Shown here: positions 1 through 6,172 of the stretch, one piece after another
Position numbering within the stretch: the first letter of the stretch is position 1
How the letters are laid out: every line of letters starts with the position of its first letter
NCBI RefSeq assembly: GCF_000613305.1
Contig: NZ_BAIO01000023.1
Span: 1-14,832, forward strand
DNA: 14,832 bases
Source of the DNA: Komagataeibacter kakiaceti JCM 25156
GTDB taxonomy: Bacteria > Pseudomonadota > Alphaproteobacteria > Acetobacterales > Acetobacteraceae
Reading direction: 5' to 3'
Program-made: the position numbers and the translations under genes
Notes under the pieces: generated by a model
Database searches by the model: none
What the model was told of the DNA's origin: nothing
What the model saw: the letters and a program-made list of their open reading frames with translations, nothing else

Positions 1-228
1 AAACCCAGCTTCCTGCCTGTCCGTCCACGCGGCCACGAACGCGCGGGACGGTTCTGTGCTCCGCCCTTTCCATTTCTTCTGTCCCGCAGTTCCAAACCTG
101 TTGGCGCGCTACAAGGAGCATGGGTAGGCTGAACCATCCCATTCGTTGGCTATGTCGTCATGACGAAGGACGTTATTGAAATCAGTTAGGCGCTATAACA
201 CTTTGGTCAAGCCGGAGGATTAAATAGC
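1..228. other. Leading stretch with no supported gene
   Basis: One plus-strand frame is open from the window edge to a TAG at about 125, which could be the tail of a gene cut by the window, but I do not recognise the peptide. The last 20 bases hold the ribosome binding site GGAGGA (214-219) of the next gene, and TATAAC at 194-199 is a possible -10 box without a convincing -35 partner. Confidence 0.4.
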
Positions 229-567
229 ATGGTAAAATCTTACGAAGACGCACTATCTGAAATCTTGTCATTTATCTCTGAGCAAGTTCCCGGCCCGAAA
301 CCCCGCGAATTGACAGAAAATACGACACTGCGAGGCGATCTTCGTATGCACAGCGATGACGCTGAGAAGCTCATGTGCCGTTATTTTGAGCGCTTTGATG
401 TAAGCGCTCAAAATTTTGATTTCGAAAAATATTTCCCAGAAGAGGGTGAAGGAATCATAGGCGCACTGCTATTCGGCTTTCTGAATAGAAAGCGTCCTAA
501 GGCAAATCCTAAGCCCCTGACTATAGCCATGTTGGCGCACGCAGCTTCTGTTGGTGCTTGGGTCTAA
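229..567 (+). CDS. DUF1493 family protein (acyl-carrier-protein-like)
   Basis: This encodes 112 residues. The pattern matches the DUF1493 family: an N-terminal helix, the TTLRGDLRMHSDDAEKLM segment (about residues 30-50), an acidic FDFEKYFPEEGE stretch (about 63-74), and the closing PLTIAMLAHAASVGAW. These are small proteins with an acyl-carrier-like fold and no established biochemical role. The start is ATG 229, preceded by GGAGGA nine bases upstream. The length is normal for the family, so the C-terminus looks complete although an IS5 copy begins on the very next base after the stop. The TAA stop is itself the target duplication of that insertion, so the protein is unchanged by it. Its former downstream neighbours are displaced by mobile elements, so operon context is lost. 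The family call rests on remembered sequence pattern. Confidence 0.75.
   Translation: MVKSYEDALSEILSFISEQVPGPKPRELTENTTLRGDLRMHSDDAEKLMCRYFERFDVSAQNFDFEKYFPEEGEGIIGALLFGFLNRKRPKANPKPLTIAMLAHAASVGAWV
565..567. repeat. Left target duplication (TAA) of the IS5 copy
   Basis: TAA here and TAA at 1449-1451 flank the inverted repeats of the IS5-family element exactly. A TNA duplication fits the IS1031 group of that family. The left copy doubles as the stop codon of the DUF1493 gene. Confidence 0.75.
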
Positions 568-1448
568 GAACCTGTTTGGAACATCGGCGAGATATGATTC
601 AAGCTTTGGATGTGGACGCCAGAGCAGAGGGGCCGGATGGCCAGGATCACCCGCAAGACGAAACGCTATCCGTCTGACATGACGGACGAGGAATGGGAGC
701 GGATCGCGCCTTTGATGCCGCACCCCGGACGGCGTGGAAGGCCGCGCGAAATTGAGTTCCGCGAGGTGATCAACGCGGTGCGCTATCTGGTGCGTTCAGG
801 CTGTGGCTGGCGGATGCTGCCGATCCACTTCGGGCACTGGCGGACTGTTTACGGCTGGTTTCGCGAACTGGCTCGACGCTTCCTGTTCCAGACCATCCAT
901 GACGTGGAACTGATGATGGACCGGGCTCAGGCAGGCCGCGACACCAGACCTACGGTAGCGGTGATCGACAGCCAGAGCATCAAGGCGCTTCACGCGAAAA
1001 CAAGAGGTTACGACGCTGGCAAGAAGGTCGTCGGCCGCAATCGCCACATTGCCGTCAATACGGACGGACGCCTGTTGATGATCAATCTTACCTCTGTCGA
1101 TATCTCGGGCAGTGCAGGTGTCCAGATGATCCTGGATACTAGCTGCAAATGCTGGCCCTGGGTGAACACCTGTTCGCCGATGGCGTCTACGATCGGCTCA
1201 GGCTCATGGACAAGGCGGCTTATCTCGACTTCGTCCTTGAGATCATCCGCCGTCGCGAGGGTGCCAGAGGCTTTGAGGTGCTGCCGCGCCGATAGGTCGT
1301 AGAACGAACCTTCGGCTGGATGACCAGATGGCGGCGTCTGGGCTGGGATTACGAGCGTCGCATCGACGTATCAAAGGCCATGATTCTCGTTGCATGGGGG
1401 TCAGTCTCATGCGCAGAAACGCTCATCCATGATTTTCCAGACAGGATC
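568..1448 (+). mobile_element. IS5-family insertion sequence (IS1031-like), 881 bp
   Basis: The terminal inverted repeats are 568-585 (GAACCTGTTTGGAACATC) and 1431-1448 (GATTTTCCAGACAGGATC). They match at 15 of 18 positions when one is reversed and complemented. Each end is flanked by TAA, as expected for a 3-bp TNA target duplication. The element holds one transposase gene whose stop overlaps the right repeat. The size is typical for IS5-family elements of this group. The transposase is broken, so this copy could move only with help from a related transposase. Confidence 0.85.
610..1432 (+). pseudogene. IS5-family DDE transposase, frameshifted and with a nonsense codon
   Basis: The N-terminal part reads cleanly from ATG 610: the RYPSDMTDEEWERIAPLMP motif, then SGCGWRMLP, then the first catalytic Asp in AVIDSQSIK, then GRNRHIAVNTDGRLL. 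The second Asp region (HLFADGVYDR) is in another frame, because one A seems lost at about 1165 (GTGAACAC instead of GTGAAACAC). In that frame the expected PRRWVVERTFGW around the catalytic Glu reads PRR-stop-VVERTFGW. TAG at 1291-1293 replaces a Trp codon. A second shift near 1404 is needed to reach the ending LMRRNAHP and the TGA at 1430-1432. A stop made by substitution cannot be explained by an indel-type sequencing error, so this is a true pseudogene. Programmed frameshifting is unlikely given the stop and the position of the break. Confidence 0.85.
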
Positions 1449-1451
1449 TAA
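1449..1451. repeat. Right target duplication (TAA) of the IS5 copy
   Basis: This is the partner of 565-567. Joining 567 directly to 1452 restores the sequence before the insertion. Confidence 0.75.
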
Positions 1452-1594
1452 CACTACAGTTGCAATTCGTTTTCCGGGCCGAAAAGGTAAAGAATTTAGG
1501 GCCTTTCACGACGTAAACCGCCTGAAATTCGAGCCTTCCTGCCAACATTGGTTCTATGAGCAATTGAAGAACAAAATGAACTGCAAATGTAGTG
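1452..1594. mobile_element. MITE-like element, 143 bp, with 22-bp terminal inverted repeats
   Basis: The left end 1452-1473 begins CACTACAGTTGCAATTCG. The right end 1573-1594, reversed and complemented, begins CACTACATTTGCAGTTCA. The two match at 19 of 22 positions. CTAA follows the right end (1595-1598). CTAA also precedes the left end, if the IS5 copy is removed (564-567; also 1448-1451 as the sequence stands). This suggests a 4-bp target duplication. There is no room for a transposase, so the element would be non-autonomous. The family is not recognised. The interior (1474-1572) has an open frame but nothing I can call a gene. Confidence 0.6.
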
Positions 1595-1682
1595 CTAACA
1601 CCATTACCTGAGCCTAAAGCACGCCCATCTTATTCCGGTTCATAGCAGCCATGGCGCGATTCTTTTCTATTCACCGCTCAGA

Positions 1683-1868
1683 ATGCCAAAAGAAAGAGAT
1701 ACGAATTTTCATGGATTTGACATCGGCGGTGGACTGGAAGCAGTCGATGGCGTTCGAGACCGAAGTGGAAGACCAACCTGGAATTATGTTCTACGTTGGG
1801 CAAAAGACTGGAGGCGCGTGCGTATTTACAATGTTCCAGAACGGGAGTTCAAGTTCTATTCGGAGTAA
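1683..1868 (+). CDS. Possible small hypothetical protein (61 aa)
   Basis: A 61-codon frame ends in a plausible soluble protein tail (WAKDWRRVRIYNVPEREF). I do not recognise the family. There is no clear ribosome binding site before ATG 1683, and another frame (1651-1878) overlaps it, so it may be spurious or a truncated remnant. Its stop is followed within five bases by the ATG of a signal-peptide-like reading frame, which is the spacing expected of a former gene pair. Confidence 0.25.
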   Translation: MPKERDTNFHGFDIGGGLEAVDGVRDRSGRPTWNYVLRWAKDWRRVRIYNVPEREFKFYSE

Positions 1869-1872
1869 ACCT

Positions 1873-2037
1873 ATGTGATGGCGTTTCCTCATATTGGCAC
1901 TCTCTCTCACATTATGTCCGGCTTATGCGCGTTCTCCGTCTTCCCCGGCTGAAAGCGTTCCCGTTCCCTCGGCTTTCGCAACACTTGAATCTGTCGTAGC
2001 GAAGGCGAAAACCGTACATTGCGACACTGATGACTGA
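1873..2037 (+). pseudogene. Remnant of a small exported protein, TGA at codon 2
   Basis: In the frame of ATG 1873 the second codon is TGA. After it the frame is open to TGA 2035-2037 and reads WRFLILALSLTLCPAYARSP and onward, which looks exactly like a Sec signal peptide with an AYA cleavage site. It is followed by a Pro/Ser/Val-rich stretch. Changing that single stop codon would give a short secreted protein of about 54 codons. No family is recognised. It could also be chance, or a protein truncated by the rearrangement next to it. Confidence 0.25.
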
Positions 2038-2064
2038 AAATCCATGCTCATTCACGTCATAAAA

Positions 2065-2077
2065 TGCAACTGTAGTG
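2065..2077. repeat. Solo copy of the MITE end sequence
   Basis: TGCAACTGTAGTG is the exact reverse complement of the first 13 bases of the MITE at 1452-1464. It has the same orientation as the MITE's right end at 1582-1594. It abuts the left end of the IS1182-type element. It may be the end of a second, truncated copy, or the outer end of a larger element spanning 1452-2077. Confidence 0.5.
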
Positions 2078-2605
2078 CTGGCAGCCTGCCGGGTTAGATT
2101 ACCCTGTGAAGGGGGAAGGTTGTAAGGTGGTATGATGAACAGCTTCATCCCGTTTGACCGGTCTCCCGGAGACGGTGCTCGCCGGCACCGGTTACGCTGG
2201 CGGACAGGCGATCCGGAAACTGCGGAAAAGGGGCATTGATCCTCTGGCCACCATTGAACGGCCCTGTGCCCGCCGACCTTACGATTCCCGGCCCCGGCCC
2301 GAAGAAAGGGAGCCACGCCGGATAACCGAACCCTGGCGGCGCGCCATGAAGGACAGGCCGGAAATCACAGAAGCCGGAGATCTTTACAGACAACGCAAAC
2401 AGACCGTCGAGCCGGTCTTTGGAATTATCAAAAGCATTATGGGATTCAGAAGATTCAGCTTGCGTGGCCTTGCAAAGGTCACGACCGAATGGACCCTCGT
2501 CGCACTCGCATATAACTGCAAAAGAATGGCACGGCTTCAGGTAGCATGAACCGGGTTAGCCTCGGCCTTATGACCCTCAAAATGGCCAACCCGACAGGCT
2601 GCTAG
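2078..2605 (+). mobile_element. Internally deleted IS1182-family element (about 525 bp)
   Basis: The inverted repeats are GCAGCCTGCCGGGTT at 2081-2095 and, reversed and complemented, GCAGCCTGTCGGGTT at 2588-2602 (14 of 15). Matching continues outward for three bases with one mismatch. Between them lie only the first few codons and the C-terminal third of an IS1182-type transposase. Full elements of this family are usually well over 1.5 kb, so most of the middle has been lost while both ends remain. I see no target duplication. Such a copy could still be mobilised by a full-length relative. Confidence 0.7.
2132..2549 (+). pseudogene. IS1182-family transposase: N-terminal tip joined out of frame to C-terminal domain
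   Basis: ATG 2132 opens MMNSFIPFDR, which matches the start of IS1182-type transposases. At about 2158 the sequence jumps to the C-terminal catalytic part in a different frame: PETVLAGTGYAGGQ, then RGIDPLATIERP, then YRQRKQTVEPVFGIIK with the last acidic residue, then GFRRFSLRGLAKV and the end at TGA 2547-2549. Roughly two thirds of the protein is missing, so it is inactive. The junction near 2158 is the deletion point. The family assignment comes from the Glu-containing VEPVFG motif and the GFRRF-LRG signature. Confidence 0.75.
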
Positions 2606-2803
2606 CATAGATTCACGCAGTCTTGGCAGATACTCCACAGATCAGCAGGGCAGAACATCCTTGACAGAACGCCAAGCGTCTCATTGGCTTGATAGGGGAT
2701 ATGGCGAACAGGCGGGGCAAGACTTCCTCGTCCTGTCATAGCGCATGACGATACGTCGGGTCTGAACTACCCTGATTTTATGCTCGATCATACTCTTCAT
2801 GTA
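2606..2803. other. Short intergenic stretch, possible transposase tail relic
   Basis: On the minus strand 2791-2681 reads a 36-codon frame containing TRRIVMRYDRT. This resembles the RRIATRYD tail of some IS5-like transposases but breaks off at once. No other feature is seen. Confidence that this is a relic is low. Confidence 0.25.
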
Positions 2804-3385
2804 TTACAATGCTAATGCCCGTGATCCGGCAATGAGAATATCGATCAGGCGTTTCGCACTGGTTTCCCAACCGGGGCCAGCCGCATAGTTCGAAACGCCC
2901 GCGAGGGCACGGAGCAGGTCGAGTGGTTCGATATCCGCATTGATGTCGCCATTCGCGACGGCAGCCGCCACAAGTCCGTCGATCGCGTTCTGGAGAACCG
3001 TGCCGGACTGGGCATAAAGTGCGCTCGTTCCTCCGACCAGTCCATTGAGGGCAGGGGCGATGACCTGCTTGGCGGCGATGTAATCCACGAACAGCCGCAT
3101 CCATGCACGCAGCGCCTCTACCGGCGGGTATTGGGCGGCAAGGACCGGTGCGGCGTCGGCAAGGCGGTCCAGTTCGGCGCGATAGACCGCCTCGATCAGC
3201 GCATCGCGATTGGGAAAATGGCGGTAAAGCGTTCCGATTCCGACGCCAGCATGGCGGGCGACTTCATCCAGAGGGATATCGACTTCCCCTGCCGTGAACG
3301 CGGCCTTGGCTACTTTCAGGAGAGTTTCCCTGTTGCGCTGTCCATCGCTGCGTGGTCGGCGGCGCGGCTTTTTTTCGTCGGTCAC
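2804..3385 (-). CDS. TetR/AcrR family transcriptional regulator
   Basis: This is a repressor of 193 residues. The N-terminal DNA-binding domain (about residues 18-62) has the classic order AKAAFTAGEVDIPLDEVA, HAGVGIGTLYRHF, then PNRDALIEAVY. The all-helical C-terminal ligand domain resembles the SbtR-like group (AWMRLFVDYIAAKQ, LNGLVGG, LLRALAGVSNYA). I chose GTG 3385 as start because AAGAGGAAAACC stands just upstream. A longer TTG start at 3412 would run into the operator. It diverges from the short-chain dehydrogenase, and two matching inverted repeats lie in the gap. The simplest reading is that it represses itself and that gene, and lets go when it binds a small, probably carbonyl or aromatic, ligand. 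The ligand is inferred only from the neighbour. The gene is intact. Confidence 0.9.
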   Translation of the reverse strand: MTDEKKPRRRPRSDGQRNRETLLKVAKAAFTAGEVDIPLDEVARHAGVGIGTLYRHFPNRDALIEAVYRAELDRLADAAPVLAAQYPPVEALRAWMRLFVDYIAAKQVIAPALNGLVGGTSALYAQSGTVLQNAIDGLVAAAVANGDINADIEPLDLLRALAGVSNYAAGPGWETSAKRLIDILIAGSRALAL

Positions 3386-3403
3386 CGGTTTTCCTCTTGC
3401 TAA

Positions 3404-3420
3404 GCGGAGCAATCCTCCGC
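3404..3420. promoter_or_regulatory. Operator 1: GCGGAG-N5-CTCCGC
   Basis: This is a perfect six-base inverted repeat with a five-base spacer (CAATC), 19 bases upstream of the GTG of the TetR gene. It is the likely binding site for that repressor. Confidence 0.65.
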
Positions 3421-3429
3421 ATATATCAA

Positions 3430-3444
3430 GCGGAGCTACACTCC
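3430..3444. promoter_or_regulatory. Operator 2: GCGGAG-N5-CTCC
   Basis: This is a second copy with the same GGAG-N5-CTCC core (spacer CTACA). The left half AAGCGGAGC repeats that of operator 1 exactly 26 bases further on, so two repressor dimers would sit side by side between the divergent genes. Confidence 0.6.
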
Positions 3445-3506
3445 ATATAACATCCTTAATGCCATTTCGGCAAAAAACGGATGCATCCTTTCAGGGAGTT
3501 TCCCCC

Positions 3507-4486
3507 ATGACACAGACTTTTGGCGCAAGCTCGACAACGGAAGATGTCCTCTCCAGCGTATCGCTGAAGGGCAAACGTGTTCTTGTAACCGGCGTCTCCG
3601 CCGGTCTGGGCGTTGAAACCGCGCGTGCCCTTGCTGCCCATGGTGCCCATGTGGTGGGGGCCGCGCGCAATCTGGAAAAAGCAGAGCATGCCACCACGCA
3701 GGTCCGTGCGGATGCGGCGCGTGGGGGCGGAAGCTTCGAACTGGTCGCCCTGGACCTGGCTGATCTTGCCAGTGTCCGCGCCTGCGCCGATCAGTTGAAC
3801 GCAACCGGGCTTCCGTTCGATCTGGTGATCGCCAATGCGGGTGTGATGCTACGCCGTTCGGTCATACCAAGGACGGGTTCGAAACGCAGTTCGGCACCAA
3901 TCATCTGGGGCACTTCGTCCTCGTCAATCGGATCGCGGGATTGATGCGCACCGGCGCACGGTTGGTGAACGTGTCCTCGGCCGGACATCGTTTTGCGGAT
4001 GTTGACCTGAAAGACCCGAATTTCGAGCATACGGCGTATGATCCGTTCATCGCCTATGGGCGGTCCAAGACAGCCAACATCCTGTTTGCCGTCGCCTTTG
4101 ATGCACGGCATCGCACGCGCGGCGTGCGCGCAACAGCGGTGCATCCGGGGGGGATCTTGACCGAACTGACACGTTACATGCCAGCAGGCGGCATTGAGGC
4201 GATGGTGGCGCGGATCAATGAACAGGCTGCGGCTGAAGGCAAACCGCCGTTCCAGTTCAAGACCATTCCACAGGGGGCGGCCACGGCAGTTTGGGCAGGT
4301 GTAGTGGGGGCTGCTGACGCGGTCGGCGGCCATTACTGTGAAGACTGCCACGTAAGCCCGGTCGTGCCCGATGACCAGCCGATCAGTCTGGTCAGTGAAG
4401 GTGTGCGGGCCTACGCGCTCAATCCTGCGCACGCCGAGGCGCTGTGGGCAAAAAGCGAGGAAATGGTTGGAGAAAAATTCTCCTGA
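3507..4486 (+). pseudogene. Short-chain dehydrogenase/reductase (SDR), one frameshift
   Basis: This is an NAD(P)-dependent oxidoreductase of about 326 residues if one missing base is restored. The first frame carries the Rossmann cofactor motif TGVSAGLG (residues 28-35), an acidic LDLADL, and NAGVM (110-114). The second frame continues with GHTKDGFETQFGTNHLGHF, then NVSSAG with the catalytic Ser, then the catalytic pair in YGRSK, then VHPGGILTEL. It resembles the retinol dehydrogenase/WWOX-like SDRs common in bacteria; the substrate is unknown. The break is at about 3848: ATGCTACG where ATGGCTACG would keep the frame. ATG 3507 follows AGGGAG. The gene diverges from a TetR regulator with two operators between them, so it is probably induced by a ligand of that regulator. 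Everything apart from the one base is well conserved, so it may be a recent mutation or a sequence error. Confidence 0.85.
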
Positions 4487-4934
4487 AACGCCCGTGCTCC
4501 TGTTTCCGGCATAACAGATACGTTTGATGCCCAGACAGACATTTTACCGATGTGTGTGGTCCGGGCACAGGGAGATGGAAGACGTCTCCCTGCGTTTTCG
4601 TGCGAGGATACTGATTGTAAAGCGTCCTGTCGCTTTCGGTTTGCCCCTGCCTGTCGTGATTCTGCATGGGTTCTATCTTTGCGCCCGAATTCCCTCCATC
4701 TTCTGTCATCCTGTTTTCAATCGGGCGTTCGGGACGATTTTGTTTCTTCGTTGCTCCAGATCGCGCTTGATCTTGGTGTTCTGCTGGTGACATGGCAGCC
4801 TGTGTATATTTCGGTAAAGGCACGGGCGGCCATGAGAGTATTGCCGGGGTGCTTTCCGCCATCGGTGTTGCCAACGCGATCGTTCTCCGCAAGTCTCCCT
4901 TTTCGTAGTGAAAACCGTCCTTCGGGAGCCCTTT
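4487..4934. other. Gene-poor stretch
   Basis: No gene I can support. Several frames are open on both strands, but none resembles a known protein and none has a ribosome binding site. The only item of note is a 38-codon frame at 4792-4908 (plus), containing GGHESIAGVLSAIGVANA. It looks protein-like but is not recognised. The right edge is occupied by a transposase relic. Confidence 0.4.
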
Positions 4935-5190
4935 TGGAAATTTACGGATGATCTCGGCCGTGAATTTGGAAAAAGTGGTCCTGTCCATCAACTGCAGGCG
5001 ATCATAGGCCTCATCTGCGAACGGATGCTTCATCCACGGCCAGCGTTTACGGATGGCATCCGGGATCATCTGTTCTCCCGTATTATCCAGGTCCGACCAG
5101 AAGCCGTCGGCCATCCGTATCGACGGCAATGTACCGCTTGCGACCGGTGATCTTCCTGCCAGCGGCATAACCACGTTCCTTTGCGTGGCC
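4935..5190 (-). pseudogene. Relic of an IS5-type transposase (middle part)
   Basis: Read on the minus strand, one frame gives GHAKERGYAAGRKITGRKRY followed by IAVDTDG. This is the same segment as HAKTRGYDAGKKVVGRNRHI in the IS5 copy at 568-1448. After a shift near 5100 the next frame gives AIRKRWPWMKHPFADEAYDR and then a region resembling the FTVEIIRK segment. The N-terminal third and the Glu-containing C-terminus are absent and I see no inverted repeats. It sits about 45 bases beyond the stop of the RidA gene, so an old insertion or rearrangement borders the amine-oxidation operon. Confidence 0.65.
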
Positions 5191-5235
5191 GGATGGAAAT
5201 TTGCGCCGCAGATGAGCAGGGGCCATGACCGTGTG

Positions 5236-5745
5236 TTACTTCGTAGGCATACGTACAGCGGTGACCTCGATTTCTACCAGCCAGCCCGGATTGGCCAGAT
5301 GCGCAACACCAACAGCGGAACGGACCGGCAGGTTCGGCTGTTTTGCCGTGCCGAAAAACTGGGTATAGGCTTTCATCATGCCATCAAAATCCAGCTTGCC
5401 CAGCCCAGGGTCATCGGCCATGTAGATGTGCATCTGCACTACGTCGCCCATGCCCAGACCCAATTTTTTCAGTTCATCCTGAATACGCTGCAGGGTCGCA
5501 AAGGTCTGCGCCTGCGTGTCCCCATAGGCGGCAATGTTATGCGGATCCGCTTTCCTGTCCTGTACCGGCGCACCCATGCCGCTGAGGTAGATGGTGTTTG
5601 CCCCGGCCGGAACCTCGATGGCGGAGGCAATGGGGAACCGCCCTTCGGAATGGCGCACAACGCCATCATCCGCACAGGCAGGAAGCGCCCCTACCATGCC
5701 CGTTATGATGATGAGGCCCGCAACTGTCTTTTTAAGGTCGAACAT
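5236..5745 (-). CDS. RidA-family protein with signal peptide (probable periplasmic imine deaminase)
   Basis: RidA (YjgF/YER057c/UK114) proteins hydrolyse reactive enamines and imines to carbonyls and ammonia. This one has 169 residues against about 130 for cytosolic RidA. The extra is an N-terminal signal peptide (FDLKKTVAGLIIITGMVGAL, then PACADD), so it is probably exported. Cys24 could also be a lipid anchor, although the box before it is poor. The fold follows: NTIYLSGMGAP (50-60), QTFATLQRIQDELKKLG (80-96), the conserved Arg in LPVRSAVGV (Arg142), and WLVEIEVTAV (155-164). The start ATG 5745 lies four bases after the stop of cytochrome c, whose last codons provide AGGAG, so the two are translationally coupled. 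It is third in the operon after the flavin oxidase and cytochrome c. The inferred role is to clear the imine made by the oxidase. The gene is intact. Confidence 0.85.
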   Translation of the reverse strand: MFDLKKTVAGLIIITGMVGALPACADDGVVRHSEGRFPIASAIEVPAGANTIYLSGMGAPVQDRKADPHNIAAYGDTQAQTFATLQRIQDELKKLGLGMGDVVQMHIYMADDPGLGKLDFDGMMKAYTQFFGTAKQPNLPVRSAVGVAHLANPGWLVEIEVTAVRMPTK

Positions 5746-5749
5746 CTGC

Positions 5750-6172
5750 TTACTGCTCCTGCGGTGGTGCGGCGGGTCGCTGGGCGGCGACATCGGCCGG
5801 TGTTATGGCATCCGTGTAATGATTGCCAAAATGCGTGCGGATGTAATTCACCACATTGGCAATCTGGTCATCTTTCAGCGTACCTGAAAACCATGGCATG
5901 CCGCCATATCCGTTCATGATTACATAGACCGGATAGGCACCGCTCTGCAGTTTGGTATTGCCGGCAAAGGCCGGGAACTGCGCGCCAGCCCCGGTCGCTC
6001 CCTTGCCATCGGGCATGTGACAACCCTGGCAGACATGACGATATACGTCCTCGCCCGTGTTCAGGGGCTGGACCTCACCGACAATCGAACTGGCGCTATC
6101 CGCCTGCGCGGGATCGGAATGGACCAGAAGTGGCAGGGCGGCAAAAACGGATATGAAAAGGATCTTGCGCAT
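5750..6172 (-). CDS. Exported mono-haem cytochrome c
   Basis: This small class I cytochrome has 140 residues. Residues 1-24 are a Sec signal peptide (MRKILFISVFAALPLLVHSD, then PAQA). One haem-binding motif, CQGCH, stands at 48-52 with the proximal His52. The distal ligand is probably Met92 in YGGMPWF. The following LKDDQIANVVNYIRTHFG is the usual C-terminal helix. A Pro-rich tail closes the protein. Its ATG overlaps the stop of the flavin amine oxidase in TAATG, so synthesis is coupled. This matches the known pairing of the flavin enzyme NicA2 with the cytochrome CycN in Pseudomonas, where the cytochrome, not oxygen, takes the electrons. By analogy this cytochrome is the likely electron acceptor of its neighbour. 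The gene is intact. Confidence 0.9.
   Translation of the reverse strand: MRKILFISVFAALPLLVHSDPAQADSASSIVGEVQPLNTGEDVYRHVCQGCHMPDGKGATGAGAQFPAFAGNTKLQSGAYPVYVIMNGYGGMPWFSGTLKDDQIANVVNYIRTHFGNHYTDAITPADVAAQRPAAPPQEQ

Larger units (their letters stand above)
1595..2064. other. AT-richer filler between two mobile elements, doubtful small ORFs
   Basis: No recognisable gene. Two overlapping frames are open: 1683-1868, and a stretch that would start at ATG 1873. Both are listed separately at low confidence. The base composition is visibly more AT-rich than the SDR, receptor or cydD genes. The stretch is presumably the original chromosomal sequence downstream of the DUF1493 gene, later bracketed by insertions. 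Confidence 0.4.

Noticed and set aside
610..1432. Frame change in the IS5 transposase as programmed frameshifting
   Set aside because: The break falls late in the catalytic domain without a slippery run and is followed by an in-frame TAG replacing a conserved Trp, so decay explains it better.
2078..2080. Target duplication for the IS1182-type element
   Set aside because: The bases outside the inverted repeats (GTG before, CAT after) do not match, and the three-base extension CTG/TAG belongs to the imperfect repeat.
4419..5174. 251-codon minus-strand ORF as one protein
   Set aside because: Only the first quarter resembles a transposase; the rest runs antisense into the SDR gene and has no family resemblance.
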